In this document: one piece after another, positions 1 through 5,112 of the stretch
Numbering within the stretch: the stretch's first letter is position 1
How the letters are laid out: the number at the start of each line of letters is the position of its first letter
Source: Gammaproteobacteria bacterium
GTDB lineage: Bacteria; Pseudomonadota; Gammaproteobacteria; SZUA-229
Length of the DNA: 5,112 nt
Direction of reading: 5' to 3'
NCBI GenBank assembly: GCA_013138755.1
Contig: WTCC01000099.1
Coordinates: 1 to 5,112, forward strand
Translations under genes and position numbers: made by a program
Notes under the pieces: model-generated
Database searches by the model: none
Told to the model about the DNA's origin: nothing
The model's input: the letters and a program-made list of their open reading frames with translations, nothing else

Positions 1-2502
1 AAGGCCAATCGACCACCGATGCCGGATGACTTGAGAAGCCAGATAGCGCCGCTACATGAGCTAGTCGAGGCACTGGGTTACCCCATGATCGTGGTGCCGG
101 GTGTTGAAGCAGATGACGTCATCGGTACTTATGCTAAACAAGCCACAGCGCAGAAAATCGATACTTTGATCTCGACTGGTGATAAAGATCTGGCTCAGTT
201 AGTGAACGATCACGTGACCTTGATTAACACCATGAATAACGTGATATTAGATGAAGCGGGAGTTATCGATAAATTTGATGTGCCGCCGAGCGCAATCATC
301 GACTATCTCGCTCTGATGGGCGATACCGCTGATAACATCCCTGGTGTGCCCAAAGTAGGACCGAAAACGGCTGCTAAGTGGTTAAAACAATATGAAACGC
401 TGGATAATCTCGTTGTACATGCTGATGAGATCAAAGGCAAAGTGGGTGAAAGCCTGCGCGATAACCTTGATCAGTTACCGTTGTCTCGAGAGCTGACGAC
501 GATCAAATGTGATGTTGAACTTGATCTGGCGATATCTGATCTGGCCATGCGTCCAGTACAAACAGATAAGTTACAGCAGATCTACACCGAGATGGAATTC
601 AAAACCTGGCTATCCAATCTATCCTCAGCCGGTGGCGAGTCGCTAGATGGGCAGGTAGGCGGATTGGCTGGAGGGCCGACACCAAGCGAAAAAATTAAAA
701 CCAATTATGAAACGATACTGGATAAAAAATCATTTGAACGATGGCTGAAAAAACTCAACAAAGCCGAGCAATTCGCTTTTGATACTGAAACGACCAGTTT
801 GAATTATATGCAGGCCAGAGTGGTCGGTGTGTCGTTTGCGGTTGAAGTGGGTGAGGCAGCTTATGTGCCGTTTGCTCATGATTATATGGATGCGCCGCCG
901 CAACTAAGTGAGCAGGATGTGCTGGGTGGTTTAAAAGTGTTGCTGGAAGATGAAAACAAAAAGAAAATCGGCCAGAACTTGAAGTATGACGCACATGTGT
1001 TGGCAAATCATGACATAACATTGAAAGGTATAGCTGAAGATTCGATGCTGGAATCGTACGTATTAGACTCAACTAAACGTCACGGCATGGATGACTTGGC
1101 TTTGCGTTTACTGGGCCGCAATACCATTCATTTTGAAGATATCGCGGGCAAGGGCGCTAAGCAGTTAACTTTTAATCAGATCGATTTAGAGGAAGCGGGT
1201 CCATATGCCGCTGAAGATGCCGATATTACTCTGCAGATTCACCAGGCTTTAAGCGAAGCACTGGATAAGGAGCCATCGCTTAAAAGTGTCTATAAGGAAA
1301 TCGAATTACCCTTGCTTAATGTGTTGCTGGGTAGAGAGCGCAATGGCGTGATGATTGATGTTGCGATGTTAGAGCAGCAAAGCCGGCAGTTGGCGGAGCG
1401 ACTAAAAGAGCTCGAACAGCAAGCTTATGATGAGGCAGGAGAGACGTTTAACCTCGCTTCACCTAAACAACTGGGCGCAATTTTATTTGAAAAGCTGGAA
1501 ATACCAGCGAAAAAGAAAACTAAAACAGGGCAGTACTCGACTGCTGAAGAGGTCTTGCAGGAATTAGCCGAAGATTATGCCCTGCCAAAAATATTACTGG
1601 AGCACCGTAGCGTTAGTAAGTTGAAATCAACTTATACGGACAAATTGCCGTTGCAGGTAAATGAGAAAACGGGACGCATCCATACTTCGTATAACCAGAC
1701 CGTTGCTGCTACGGGTCGACTGTCTTCGACCGACCCGAACTTACAGAACATTCCCATTCGCAGTGAAGAGGGCCGGCGTATCCGAAAAGCCTTCATCGCG
1801 CCGCAGGGCTACAAGATGCTGGCGGCCGATTACTCACAAGTGGAACTGCGTATCATGGCGCATTTATCAGAAGATAAAACCTTGCTTAAAGCGTTCGCTG
1901 AAGGTGTGGATATCCATAAAGCCACTGCTGCAGAAGTTTTTGGTGTACCTCTGGATGAAGTTGAAATAGAGCAACGCCGGGCCGCGAAAGCGATTAATTT
2001 CGGTCTGATCTATGGCATGTCTGCTTTCGGTCTGGCAAAACAACTCAATATCGGACGCTATGAAGCGCAGGAGTATATCGATGTCTATTTTGCGCGCTAC
2101 CCGGGTGTAAAAGTCTATATGGATAAGACTCGTGAACAGGCCCATGACAGAGGGTATGTCGAAACTGTTTTCGGCCGTCGCCTGTATCTGCCGGAAATTA
2201 ACTCTAGAAATGGTCAGCGTCGCCAATATGCAGAGCGCACCGCAATCAACGCCCCGATGCAAGGTACAGCAGCAGACATTATTAAACGCGCGATGATTTC
2301 TGTGGATAAAGCATTGGCAGCCAGTAAGGTGGATGCAAGGGTCGTCATGCAGGTGCATGATGAATTGGTCGTTGAAGTGCTCGAAAGCGATGTGGATGCT
2401 GTGACTGACCTATTGCGAAACGAGATGGAGCAGGCCGCTAGCCTTAAAGTGCCTCTGGTCGTTGATATTGGCGTCGGTGACAATTGGGATGAAGCGCACT
2501 AA
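1..2502 (+). CDS. polA: DNA polymerase I, 5'-truncated by the window edge
   Basis: DNA polymerase I fills gaps in repair and replaces Okazaki-fragment primers, using 5' nuclease, 3'-5' proofreading and polymerase domains. The frame is open from base 1. The ATG at base 19 is internal: its context (RPPMPDDLR) matches about residue 84 of E. coli PolA, so about 77 codons lie upstream. The 5' nuclease part shows VEADDVIG, STGDKDLAQL and a helix-hairpin-helix region (DNIPGVPKVGPKTA). A Gly/Ser-rich linker follows near bases 625-690. The proofreading motifs are intact: Exo I FDTET (Asp at 781, Glu at 787), Exo II NLKYD (Asp at 988) and Exo III YAAED (Asp at 1216). In the polymerase domain, motif A has its Asp at 1828; motif B has Arg 1975, Lys 1987, Phe 1999 and Tyr 2011; motif C QVHDE has Asp 2359 and Glu 2362. 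The full protein would be about 905-910 residues, normal for the family. All three activities look functional. The coding sequence ends in the family-typical NWDEAH. Confidence 0.98.
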   Translation, partial: KANRPPMPDDLRSQIAPLHELVEALGYPMIVVPGVEADDVIGTYAKQATAQKIDTLISTGDKDLAQLVNDHVTLINTMNNVILDEAGVIDKFDVPPSAIIDYLALMGDTADNIPGVPKVGPKTAAKWLKQYETLDNLVVHADEIKGKVGESLRDNLDQLPLSRELTTIKCDVELDLAISDLAMRPVQTDKLQQIYTEMEFKTWLSNLSSAGGESLDGQVGGLAGGPTPSEKIKTNYETILDKKSFERWLKKLNKAEQFAFDTETTSLNYMQARVVGVSFAVEVGEAAYVPFAHDYMDAPPQLSEQDVLGGLKVLLEDENKKKIGQNLKYDAHVLANHDITLKGIAEDSMLESYVLDSTKRHGMDDLALRLLGRNTIHFEDIAGKGAKQLTFNQIDLEEAGPYAAEDADITLQIHQALSEALDKEPSLKSVYKEIELPLLNVLLGRERNGVMIDVAMLEQQSRQLAERLKELEQQAYDEAGETFNLASPKQLGAILFEKLEIPAKKKTKTGQYSTAEEVLQELAEDYALPKILLEHRSVSKLKSTYTDKLPLQVNEKTGRIHTSYNQTVAATGRLSSTDPNLQNIPIRSEEGRRIRKAFIAPQGYKMLAADYSQVELRIMAHLSEDKTLLKAFAEGVDIHKATAAEVFGVPLDEVEIEQRRAAKAINFGLIYGMSAFGLAKQLNIGRYEAQEYIDVYFARYPGVKVYMDKTREQAHDRGYVETVFGRRLYLPEINSRNGQRRQYAERTAINAPMQGTAADIIKRAMISVDKALAASKVDARVVMQVHDELVVEVLESDVDAVTDLLRNEMEQAASLKVPLVVDIGVGDNWDEAH

Positions 2503-2713
2503 TCTTTGGTTCTGATGTATAGTGTCGAGTGATTTTTAGCCTAACAATGTAAGCCAGACCGACAAATAAAGGCTTGCAGTAACTTATTATTTTTATAGTT
2601 AGCGAATTGTCGCAATTATTTGATTTTTATATATTTTTTATGCGTCCCCATTGGCTGTTAGTTGCCGTATATCTGTTTTAATCGTTATTTTTATACCTTC
2701 CGTCCGTCGCTCT
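2503..2713. other. AT-rich intergenic stretch after polA, no gene seen
   Basis: This stretch separates polA from the sRNA promoter. It is strongly A+T-rich, especially bases 2578-2640, and holds a short inverted repeat AATTG-TCG-CAATT (2605-2617). I see no convincing ORF, no tRNA-like fold and no good intrinsic terminator directly behind polA. PolA transcripts may therefore read through to the terminator at 2875-2901. The T/A-rich run lies about 75-135 bp upstream of the sRNA -35 box, too far for a standard UP element, but it could bind nucleoid proteins. Confidence 0.6.
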
Positions 2714-2741
2714 TTGACATATCTTTTGTATAGTCTTTAAT
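2714..2741 (+). promoter_or_regulatory. sigma70-type promoter of the intergenic sRNA
   Basis: A perfect -35 box TTGACA (2714-2719) is followed after 16 bp by TTTAAT (2736-2741), which matches the -10 consensus at five of six positions. Transcription should begin near A2748. This is the best consensus promoter seen in the window. It faces a non-coding stretch that ends in a terminator. The predicted start falls a few bases before the first RNA hairpin, which independently supports this assignment. Confidence 0.7.
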
Positions 2742-2747
2742 CAGTAT

Positions 2748-2901
2748 AAAGAACTTGTTAACTGCTCCTTGTTAAAAGTCCTTTTGTGAATTCGCTGTAG
2801 CCCGGCGTAGGCTCGCTCACTCCCTTTTGCGAGCCGCTCGGAATCGGCATCCCCAATCCGATTCCACCTTTTGTGCCCGGCCTTTTGGTCGGGCCTTTTT
2901 T
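2748..2901 (+). ncRNA. candidate trans-acting sRNA in the Spot 42/ErsA position
   Basis: A stand-alone, roughly 154-nt transcript is predicted from A2748 to the T-tract at 2901. Four hairpins are visible. H1 pairs 2753-2762 with 2771-2779 (nine pairs, bulged G2757, loop TGCTCCTT). H2 pairs GGCTCGC 2810-2816 with 2829-2835 (loop TCACTCCCTTTT). H3 pairs GGAATCGG 2840-2847 with 2858-2865 perfectly (loop CATCCCCAAT). H4 is the terminator. A short U-rich single strand (ACCTTTTGT, 2866-2874) and the terminal U-run are typical Hfq contact sites. The setting, downstream of polA on its strand and convergent with engB, is where E. coli carries spf (Spot 42) and Pseudomonas carries ersA. I do not recognise the primary sequence as Spot 42. 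Homology to ErsA is suggested by position and the UCCCC loop, but this is inference. C-rich loops suggest pairing with ribosome-binding sites; targets are unknown. A shorter form starting near 2780-2786 is possible if another promoter or processing site is used. Confidence 0.75.
2875..2901 (+). terminator. intrinsic terminator of the sRNA (and possibly polA)
   Basis: An 8-bp stem pairs GCCCGGCC (2875-2882) with GGTCGGGC (2887-2894), with one G-U pair and a TTTT loop. It is followed by C and six Ts (2896-2901). It lies 18 bp before the convergent engB stop codon. The opposite strand lacks a T-tract next to the stem, so it is probably not an efficient engB terminator. Confidence 0.9.
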
Positions 2902-2919
2902 ATATAAAAAGATAATTCG

Positions 2920-3552
2920 TTACAGTTTTAGCCAGCTATTGAGCTTTGTTACCAGCTCATCCAGCCCTGTTTTTTTCAGGGCAGAAAAAGTCTGCACACT
3001 GGCGTTTATATTGGCTTCTTTTAATAGCTTCTGTGTTTTCAACTTACTATTTTGCTGTGCGCCACGTTTGATTTTATCGGCCTTGGTCAGTAGTACGTGA
3101 GCAGGCAGATTAAAGTGGTCGCACCATTGCAGCATCTGCCAGTCTGTAGCGTTTAACGGGTGACGTATATCCATGATGACGACCAGGCCGTTTAGAACTT
3201 TCTGATCGCTTAGATAGTCGGTCATGAGCTTTTGCCATTCATTTTTCATGGCAAGAGGAACTTTGGCGAATCCATAACCGGGTAAATCCACCAGGCGATG
3301 CTCTTCATCGATCTCAAAGAAGTTCACCAGACGTGTGCGCCCCGGTGTTTTACTGGTTCGGGCAAGGCCTTTATTGTCGCATAAGGTGTTAATAGCGCTT
3401 GATTTACCTGCATTAGAACGACCTGCAAAGGCGACTTCGAGTCCGTCAACTGGGAATTGAGTCGCATTGGCAGCGCTGATAAGGAAGTGAGCCTTGCGGT
3501 AAAAGCGGTTATCGACAGCTGTTTTTTCTGGTGAATTACTCATTGGTGGCAT
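2920..3552 (-). CDS. engB: ribosome-biogenesis GTPase EngB (YsxC/YihA)
   Basis: EngB is a cytoplasmic TRAFAC-class GTPase needed for late assembly of the 50S ribosomal subunit. The 210-residue length is usual for the family. The GTPase motifs are in order: G1 GRSNAGKS (residues 44-51), G2 region SKTPGRT (67-73), G3 DLPG (89-92, within DLPGYGFAKVP), G4 TKAD (156-159) and G5 SALKK (190-194). The protein is soluble, with no signal peptide or membrane segment. The start is set at the ATG ending at 3552; a second in-frame ATG three codons later (3541-3543) is equally possible, since neither has a clear Shine-Dalgarno sequence. The gene is convergent with polA and the sRNA, and divergent from the cytochrome c4 gene. 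No strong terminator of its own is visible downstream. Confidence 0.97.
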   Translation of the reverse strand: MPPMSNSPEKTAVDNRFYRKAHFLISAANATQFPVDGLEVAFAGRSNAGKSSAINTLCDNKGLARTSKTPGRTRLVNFFEIDEEHRLVDLPGYGFAKVPLAMKNEWQKLMTDYLSDQKVLNGLVVIMDIRHPLNATDWQMLQWCDHFNLPAHVLLTKADKIKRGAQQNSKLKTQKLLKEANINASVQTFSALKKTGLDELVTKLNSWLKL

Positions 3553-3554
3553 TA

Positions 3555-3570
3555 TGCACTTTAACGTGCA
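3555..3570 (-). repeat. inverted repeat in the engB leader
   Basis: TGCAC (3555-3559) and GTGCA (3566-3570) form a perfect 5-bp inverted repeat with a 6-base spacer, ending two bases upstream of the first engB ATG. As RNA it would be a small hairpin covering the place where a ribosome-binding site should be. As DNA it could be an operator half-site pair. The function is unknown and chance occurrence is possible. Confidence 0.4.
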
Positions 3571-3616
3571 GGCTTTAAAGCGTCGCCAGTGAATGCCCGG
3601 TTTTCATCATCGGAGT

Positions 3617-3645
3617 ACAATAATGGGGATATCTATGGGTGATAA
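3617..3645 (-). promoter_or_regulatory. possible engB promoter
   Basis: Read on the minus strand, TTATCA (3645-3640) and TATTGT (3622-3617) are separated by 17 bp and match the sigma70 boxes at four of six positions each. The spacing is ideal but the boxes are mediocre. The leader to engB would be about 58 nt. It is the best candidate I found for this strand, not a firm call. Confidence 0.3.
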
Positions 3646-3658
3646 TACTTGCTTGATA

Positions 3659-3687
3659 TTGAAGGAAAGGCGTCGGTGGTGTAGAAT
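3659..3687 (+). promoter_or_regulatory. sigma70-type promoter of the cytochrome c4 gene
   Basis: TTGAAG (3659-3664) is followed after 17 bp by TAGAAT (3682-3687), giving four of six and five of six matches to the consensus boxes. Transcription would start near 3694, leaving a leader of about 44 nt with two small hairpins before the ATG at 3738. The preceding TTGATA (3653-3658) is too far from this -10 box to serve as its -35 element. Confidence 0.6.
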
Positions 3688-3701
3688 CTCGCCACTTTTT
3701 C

Positions 3702-3714
3702 GCCCGTATCGGGC
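3702..3714 (+). promoter_or_regulatory. 5' leader hairpin of the cytochrome c4 mRNA
   Basis: GCCCG (3702-3706) pairs perfectly with CGGGC (3710-3714) around a TAT loop, just downstream of the predicted transcription start. It has no following T-run, so it is not a terminator. A stem this close to the 5' end often stabilises an mRNA; that role is inferred. Confidence 0.45.
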
Positions 3715-3720
3715 TTAGTG

Positions 3721-3737
3721 TGTTTGGAGTTCAAACA
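3721..3737 (+). promoter_or_regulatory. Shine-Dalgarno site displayed in a hairpin loop
   Basis: TGTTTG (3721-3726) and CAAACA (3732-3737) are perfect complements enclosing the loop GAGTT. The Shine-Dalgarno sequence GGAG (3726-3729) overlaps the top of the stem and the loop, 8 bases before the ATG at 3738. The stem abuts the start codon, so folding could tune translation. The site also decides the start: the upstream in-frame GTG at 3720 has no comparable ribosome-binding site and would spoil the signal peptide. Confidence 0.5.
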
Positions 3738-4352
3738 ATGAAAAAATTAATTTTAGCCGGCTTAGTAGCTGTTTCAAGTTTAACAATGGCTGGCTCAGCG
3801 TTAGCTGGTGATGCTGTAGCAGGTAAAGCTAAATCAGCAGCGTGCGGTGGTTGTCACGGTTTTGATGGCAATAGTCTCATTGCGACTTATCCTAAATTAG
3901 CGGGTCAAAATGAAGCTTACATCACTAAACAAGTGAAAGACTTTAAAGCAGATAGTTCGCGTAAGAATGAGTTGATGAAGGGCATGGTGGCGTCATTATC
4001 TGACGAAGATGCTGCTGATATCGGCGCATATTTCCAGGCACAGAGTATTAGTGCTGCTGCTACTTTTGATGAAAGTAAAATTGCAACTGGCCGTGAAATA
4101 TATAAAGGCGGCAATATGCAAGCAGGTATTCCTGCCTGTCAGGCGTGCCATGGTCCTAAAGGTTCAGGTACAGCAGGTATCGGTTATCCGCAGCTAGGTG
4201 GTCAATATGTTGATTACACCCTGGCTCAGTTGAAGGCGTTTAAAAATGGTAGTCGTACAAACGATGACAAAGAGTTAATGCGCTCTATCGTTGCAAAAAT
4301 GTCAGACGAAGACATGGTTGCGGTGGCTAACTACATTGCGAGCCTTAAATAA
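3738..4352 (+). CDS. cc4: diheme cytochrome c4 precursor
   Basis: Cytochrome c4 is a periplasmic two-haem electron carrier that links the bc1 complex or other donors to terminal oxidases, including cbb3-type enzymes in some bacteria. The 204-residue precursor starts with a Sec signal peptide (MKK, hydrophobic core, cleavage after Ala-Leu-Ala at residue 23). Two homologous monohaem domains follow. Each has a CXXCH motif, CGGCH (residues 36-40) and CQACH (134-138), and each has a downstream ELM...VA...SDED segment whose Met (residues 80 and 181) is the likely axial haem ligand. Length and layout are standard for c4. The ATG at 3738 was chosen over the GTG at 3720 for its Shine-Dalgarno sequence and clean signal peptide. 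The gene appears to be monocistronic, with its own promoter and a strong terminator. EngB neighbours it divergently and ccmA lies downstream; the Ccm pathway attaches its haems. Confidence 0.96.
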   Translation: MKKLILAGLVAVSSLTMAGSALAGDAVAGKAKSAACGGCHGFDGNSLIATYPKLAGQNEAYITKQVKDFKADSSRKNELMKGMVASLSDEDAADIGAYFQAQSISAAATFDESKIATGREIYKGGNMQAGIPACQACHGPKGSGTAGIGYPQLGGQYVDYTLAQLKAFKNGSRTNDDKELMRSIVAKMSDEDMVAVANYIASLK

Positions 4353-4380
4353 TATTGTTTCAACATAAAATAGTTGAGTC

Positions 4381-4429
4381 AAAGAAAAAAGAGATGGCCC
4401 GAGCGGGATGCTTAGGCCGTCTTTTTTTA
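4381..4429 (+). terminator. intrinsic terminator of the cytochrome c4 gene
   Basis: AGATGGCC (4392-4399) pairs with GGCCGTCT (4415-4422, one G-U pair) around a 15-base loop that can itself form a short AGC/GCT stem. The last T of the stem runs on into T4423-4428. The upstream A-rich run (4381-4390) can extend the stem and would give a T-tract on the opposite strand, so it may act in both directions. It separates the cytochrome transcript from ccmA. Confidence 0.9.
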
Positions 4430-4456
4430 TGCCATAAGCATTTGTACATCAATAAG

Positions 4457-4474
4457 TGCCGCTTAAAAGTGGCA
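4457..4474. repeat. near-perfect palindrome upstream of ccmA
   Basis: TGCCGCTT (4457-4464) and AAGTGGCA (4467-4474) form an 18-bp palindrome with a two-base centre and one mismatched position (a G-U pair in RNA). It ends 10 bases before the ccmA ATG and overlaps the likely promoter zone. It could be an operator for a dimeric regulator or a leader hairpin. No T-run follows it, so it is not a terminator. Confidence 0.5.
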
Positions 4475-4484
4475 TACTTTGCCA

Positions 4485-5112
4485 ATGCTTGAAATCCAGT
4501 CTCTAGAATGTGTGCGTGATGATCGTCTGTTATTCAGCGATTTAAGTTTTACGCTGGATGAATCTGAGGTTTTACAGATCGAGGGCGCCAATGGTTGTGG
4601 CAAAACCAGCCTGCTGCGTATCATCTGTGGTTTACGGCAAGCTGAAGCGGGTAATGTTTTATGGTGTGGAGAGTCTATCCGGGCTAATCGGGAAGATTTT
4701 TATGCCAGCATGGTTTATATCGGACACCTGCCGTGCATTAAAGGCGATCTAACCGTGTTAGAAAACGTGCGTGCTTTGCTGGATACGCGTTCATTATCTG
4801 TTACAGATCAGGTAATCGAGGGTGCTCTGATAAAAGTTGGCTTAGAGAGTTACGATGACGTTCCTGGTAAAGCATTGTCGTCGGGCCAGCGCCGCAGGAT
4901 ATTGTTGGCCTTTGTCGAACTGGCAAAAGCGAAATTATGGGTGTTGGACGAGCCATTGACCGCACTGGATGTGCAGGGCGTGCAGCTAATGGAGTCAATG
5001 ATTCTGGAGCATAAGCAGGCTGGTGGCAGTGTTATTTTTACTACTCACCACGGTATGCGGCTTGATTGTGAAATGCGCTCATTAGAATTGGGCCGTTACG
5101 CACACGCTAATC
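4485..5112 (+). CDS. ccmA: haem exporter ATP-binding protein CcmA, open at the window's 3' edge
   Basis: CcmA is the cytoplasmic ABC ATPase of the CcmAB(C)D complex, which drives release of haem-loaded CcmE in System I cytochrome c maturation. The 209 codons seen contain Walker A GANGCGKT (residues 34-41), the signature LSSGQ (131-135), Walker B LWVLDEP with catalytic Asp155 and Glu156, and the H-loop His188 in TTHH. The start MLEIQSLECVRDDRLLFSDLSF and the segment YIGHLPCIKGDLTVLENV align by eye with E. coli CcmA (LFSGLSFTL, WIGHQPGIKTRLTALENL), which distinguishes it from other small ABC ATPases. The family is about 205-215 residues long, so the stop must lie just beyond the edge, probably followed by ccmB. 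The ATG at 4485 lacks a visible Shine-Dalgarno sequence; the frame is closed by a TAA at 4464-4466, and the only alternative, TTG at 4479, is no better. Confidence 0.95.
   Translation, partial: MLEIQSLECVRDDRLLFSDLSFTLDESEVLQIEGANGCGKTSLLRIICGLRQAEAGNVLWCGESIRANREDFYASMVYIGHLPCIKGDLTVLENVRALLDTRSLSVTDQVIEGALIKVGLESYDDVPGKALSSGQRRRILLAFVELAKAKLWVLDEPLTALDVQGVQLMESMILEHKQAGGSVIFTTHHGMRLDCEMRSLELGRYAHAN

Noticed and set aside
1867..2358. Minus-strand ORF of 163 codons inside polA
   Set aside because: It is antisense to the conserved polymerase motifs A to C and lacks any family resemblance; a shadow of the polA frame.
2549..2577. Possible polA terminator hairpin GTAAGCC / GGCTTGC
   Set aside because: The stem is short with a 15-base loop and is not directly followed by a T-tract; the terminator at 2875-2901 is far stronger.
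2640..2681. A 13-codon hydrophobic mini-ORF (MRPHWLLVAVYLF) upstream of the sRNA promoter
   Set aside because: It has no Shine-Dalgarno sequence, is preceded by a T-rich run, and its length is within chance expectation.
2785..2797. TGTGA sequence considered as a CRP half-site, since Spot 42 is CRP-controlled in E. coli
   Set aside because: There is no matching TCACA half-site at the right spacing, and it lies inside the predicted transcript.
2873..3100. Plus-strand ORF of 75 codons across the terminator and the end of engB
   Set aside because: It overlaps the sRNA terminator and lies antisense to well-supported EngB coding sequence; its translation has no recognisable features.
4558..4752. 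Plus-strand ORF of 64 codons near the end of the window
   Set aside because: It is out of frame within ccmA, whose Walker A, signature and Walker B motifs are read in the frame starting at 4485.

Overview
The window is a 5.1 kb chromosomal housekeeping segment from a gammaproteobacterium of moderate G+C content. PolA, EngB, cytochrome c4 and CcmA all resemble gammaproteobacterial proteins. The order polA, then an intergenic small RNA, then a convergent engB, is the one known from Escherichia (spf, Spot 42) and Pseudomonas (ersA). A cytochrome c4 gene just beyond engB also recalls Pseudomonas, but base composition and the adjacent ccmA point to another lineage. A Methylophaga- or Cycloclasticus-like organism would fit, but this is a low-confidence guess. 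There are no signs of mobile elements, phage, CRISPR or tRNA/rRNA genes.

Layout: bases 1-2502 hold polA (+), missing roughly its first 77 codons. Bases 2503-2919 are an AT-rich intergenic stretch with no convincing protein gene. It contains a strong sigma70-type promoter (TTGACA, 16 nt, TTTAAT) followed by about 154 nt that fold into four successive hairpins, the last an intrinsic terminator. This is very likely an sRNA gene in the Spot 42/ErsA position. Bases 2920-3552 hold engB/ysxC (-), convergent with the sRNA. Bases 3553-3737 are a divergent promoter region with a good sigma70 promoter and two leader hairpins for the cytochrome gene. Bases 3738-4352 encode a diheme cytochrome c4 precursor (+), followed by a strong terminator. 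Bases 4485-5112 hold ccmA (+), the ATPase of the haem exporter for cytochrome c maturation. It is still open at the window edge and presumably begins a ccm operon.

Functional links: PolA (repair and Okazaki-fragment processing) and EngB (ribosome large-subunit assembly) are core functions that share a locus without a clear joint pathway. Cytochrome c4 and CcmA are linked: c4 needs two covalently attached haems, and the Ccm system carries out that attachment in the periplasm. The most interesting element is the sRNA candidate. Each of its three non-terminator loops is C/U-rich and resembles an anti-Shine-Dalgarno sequence, which suggests a post-transcriptional regulator of translation initiation.
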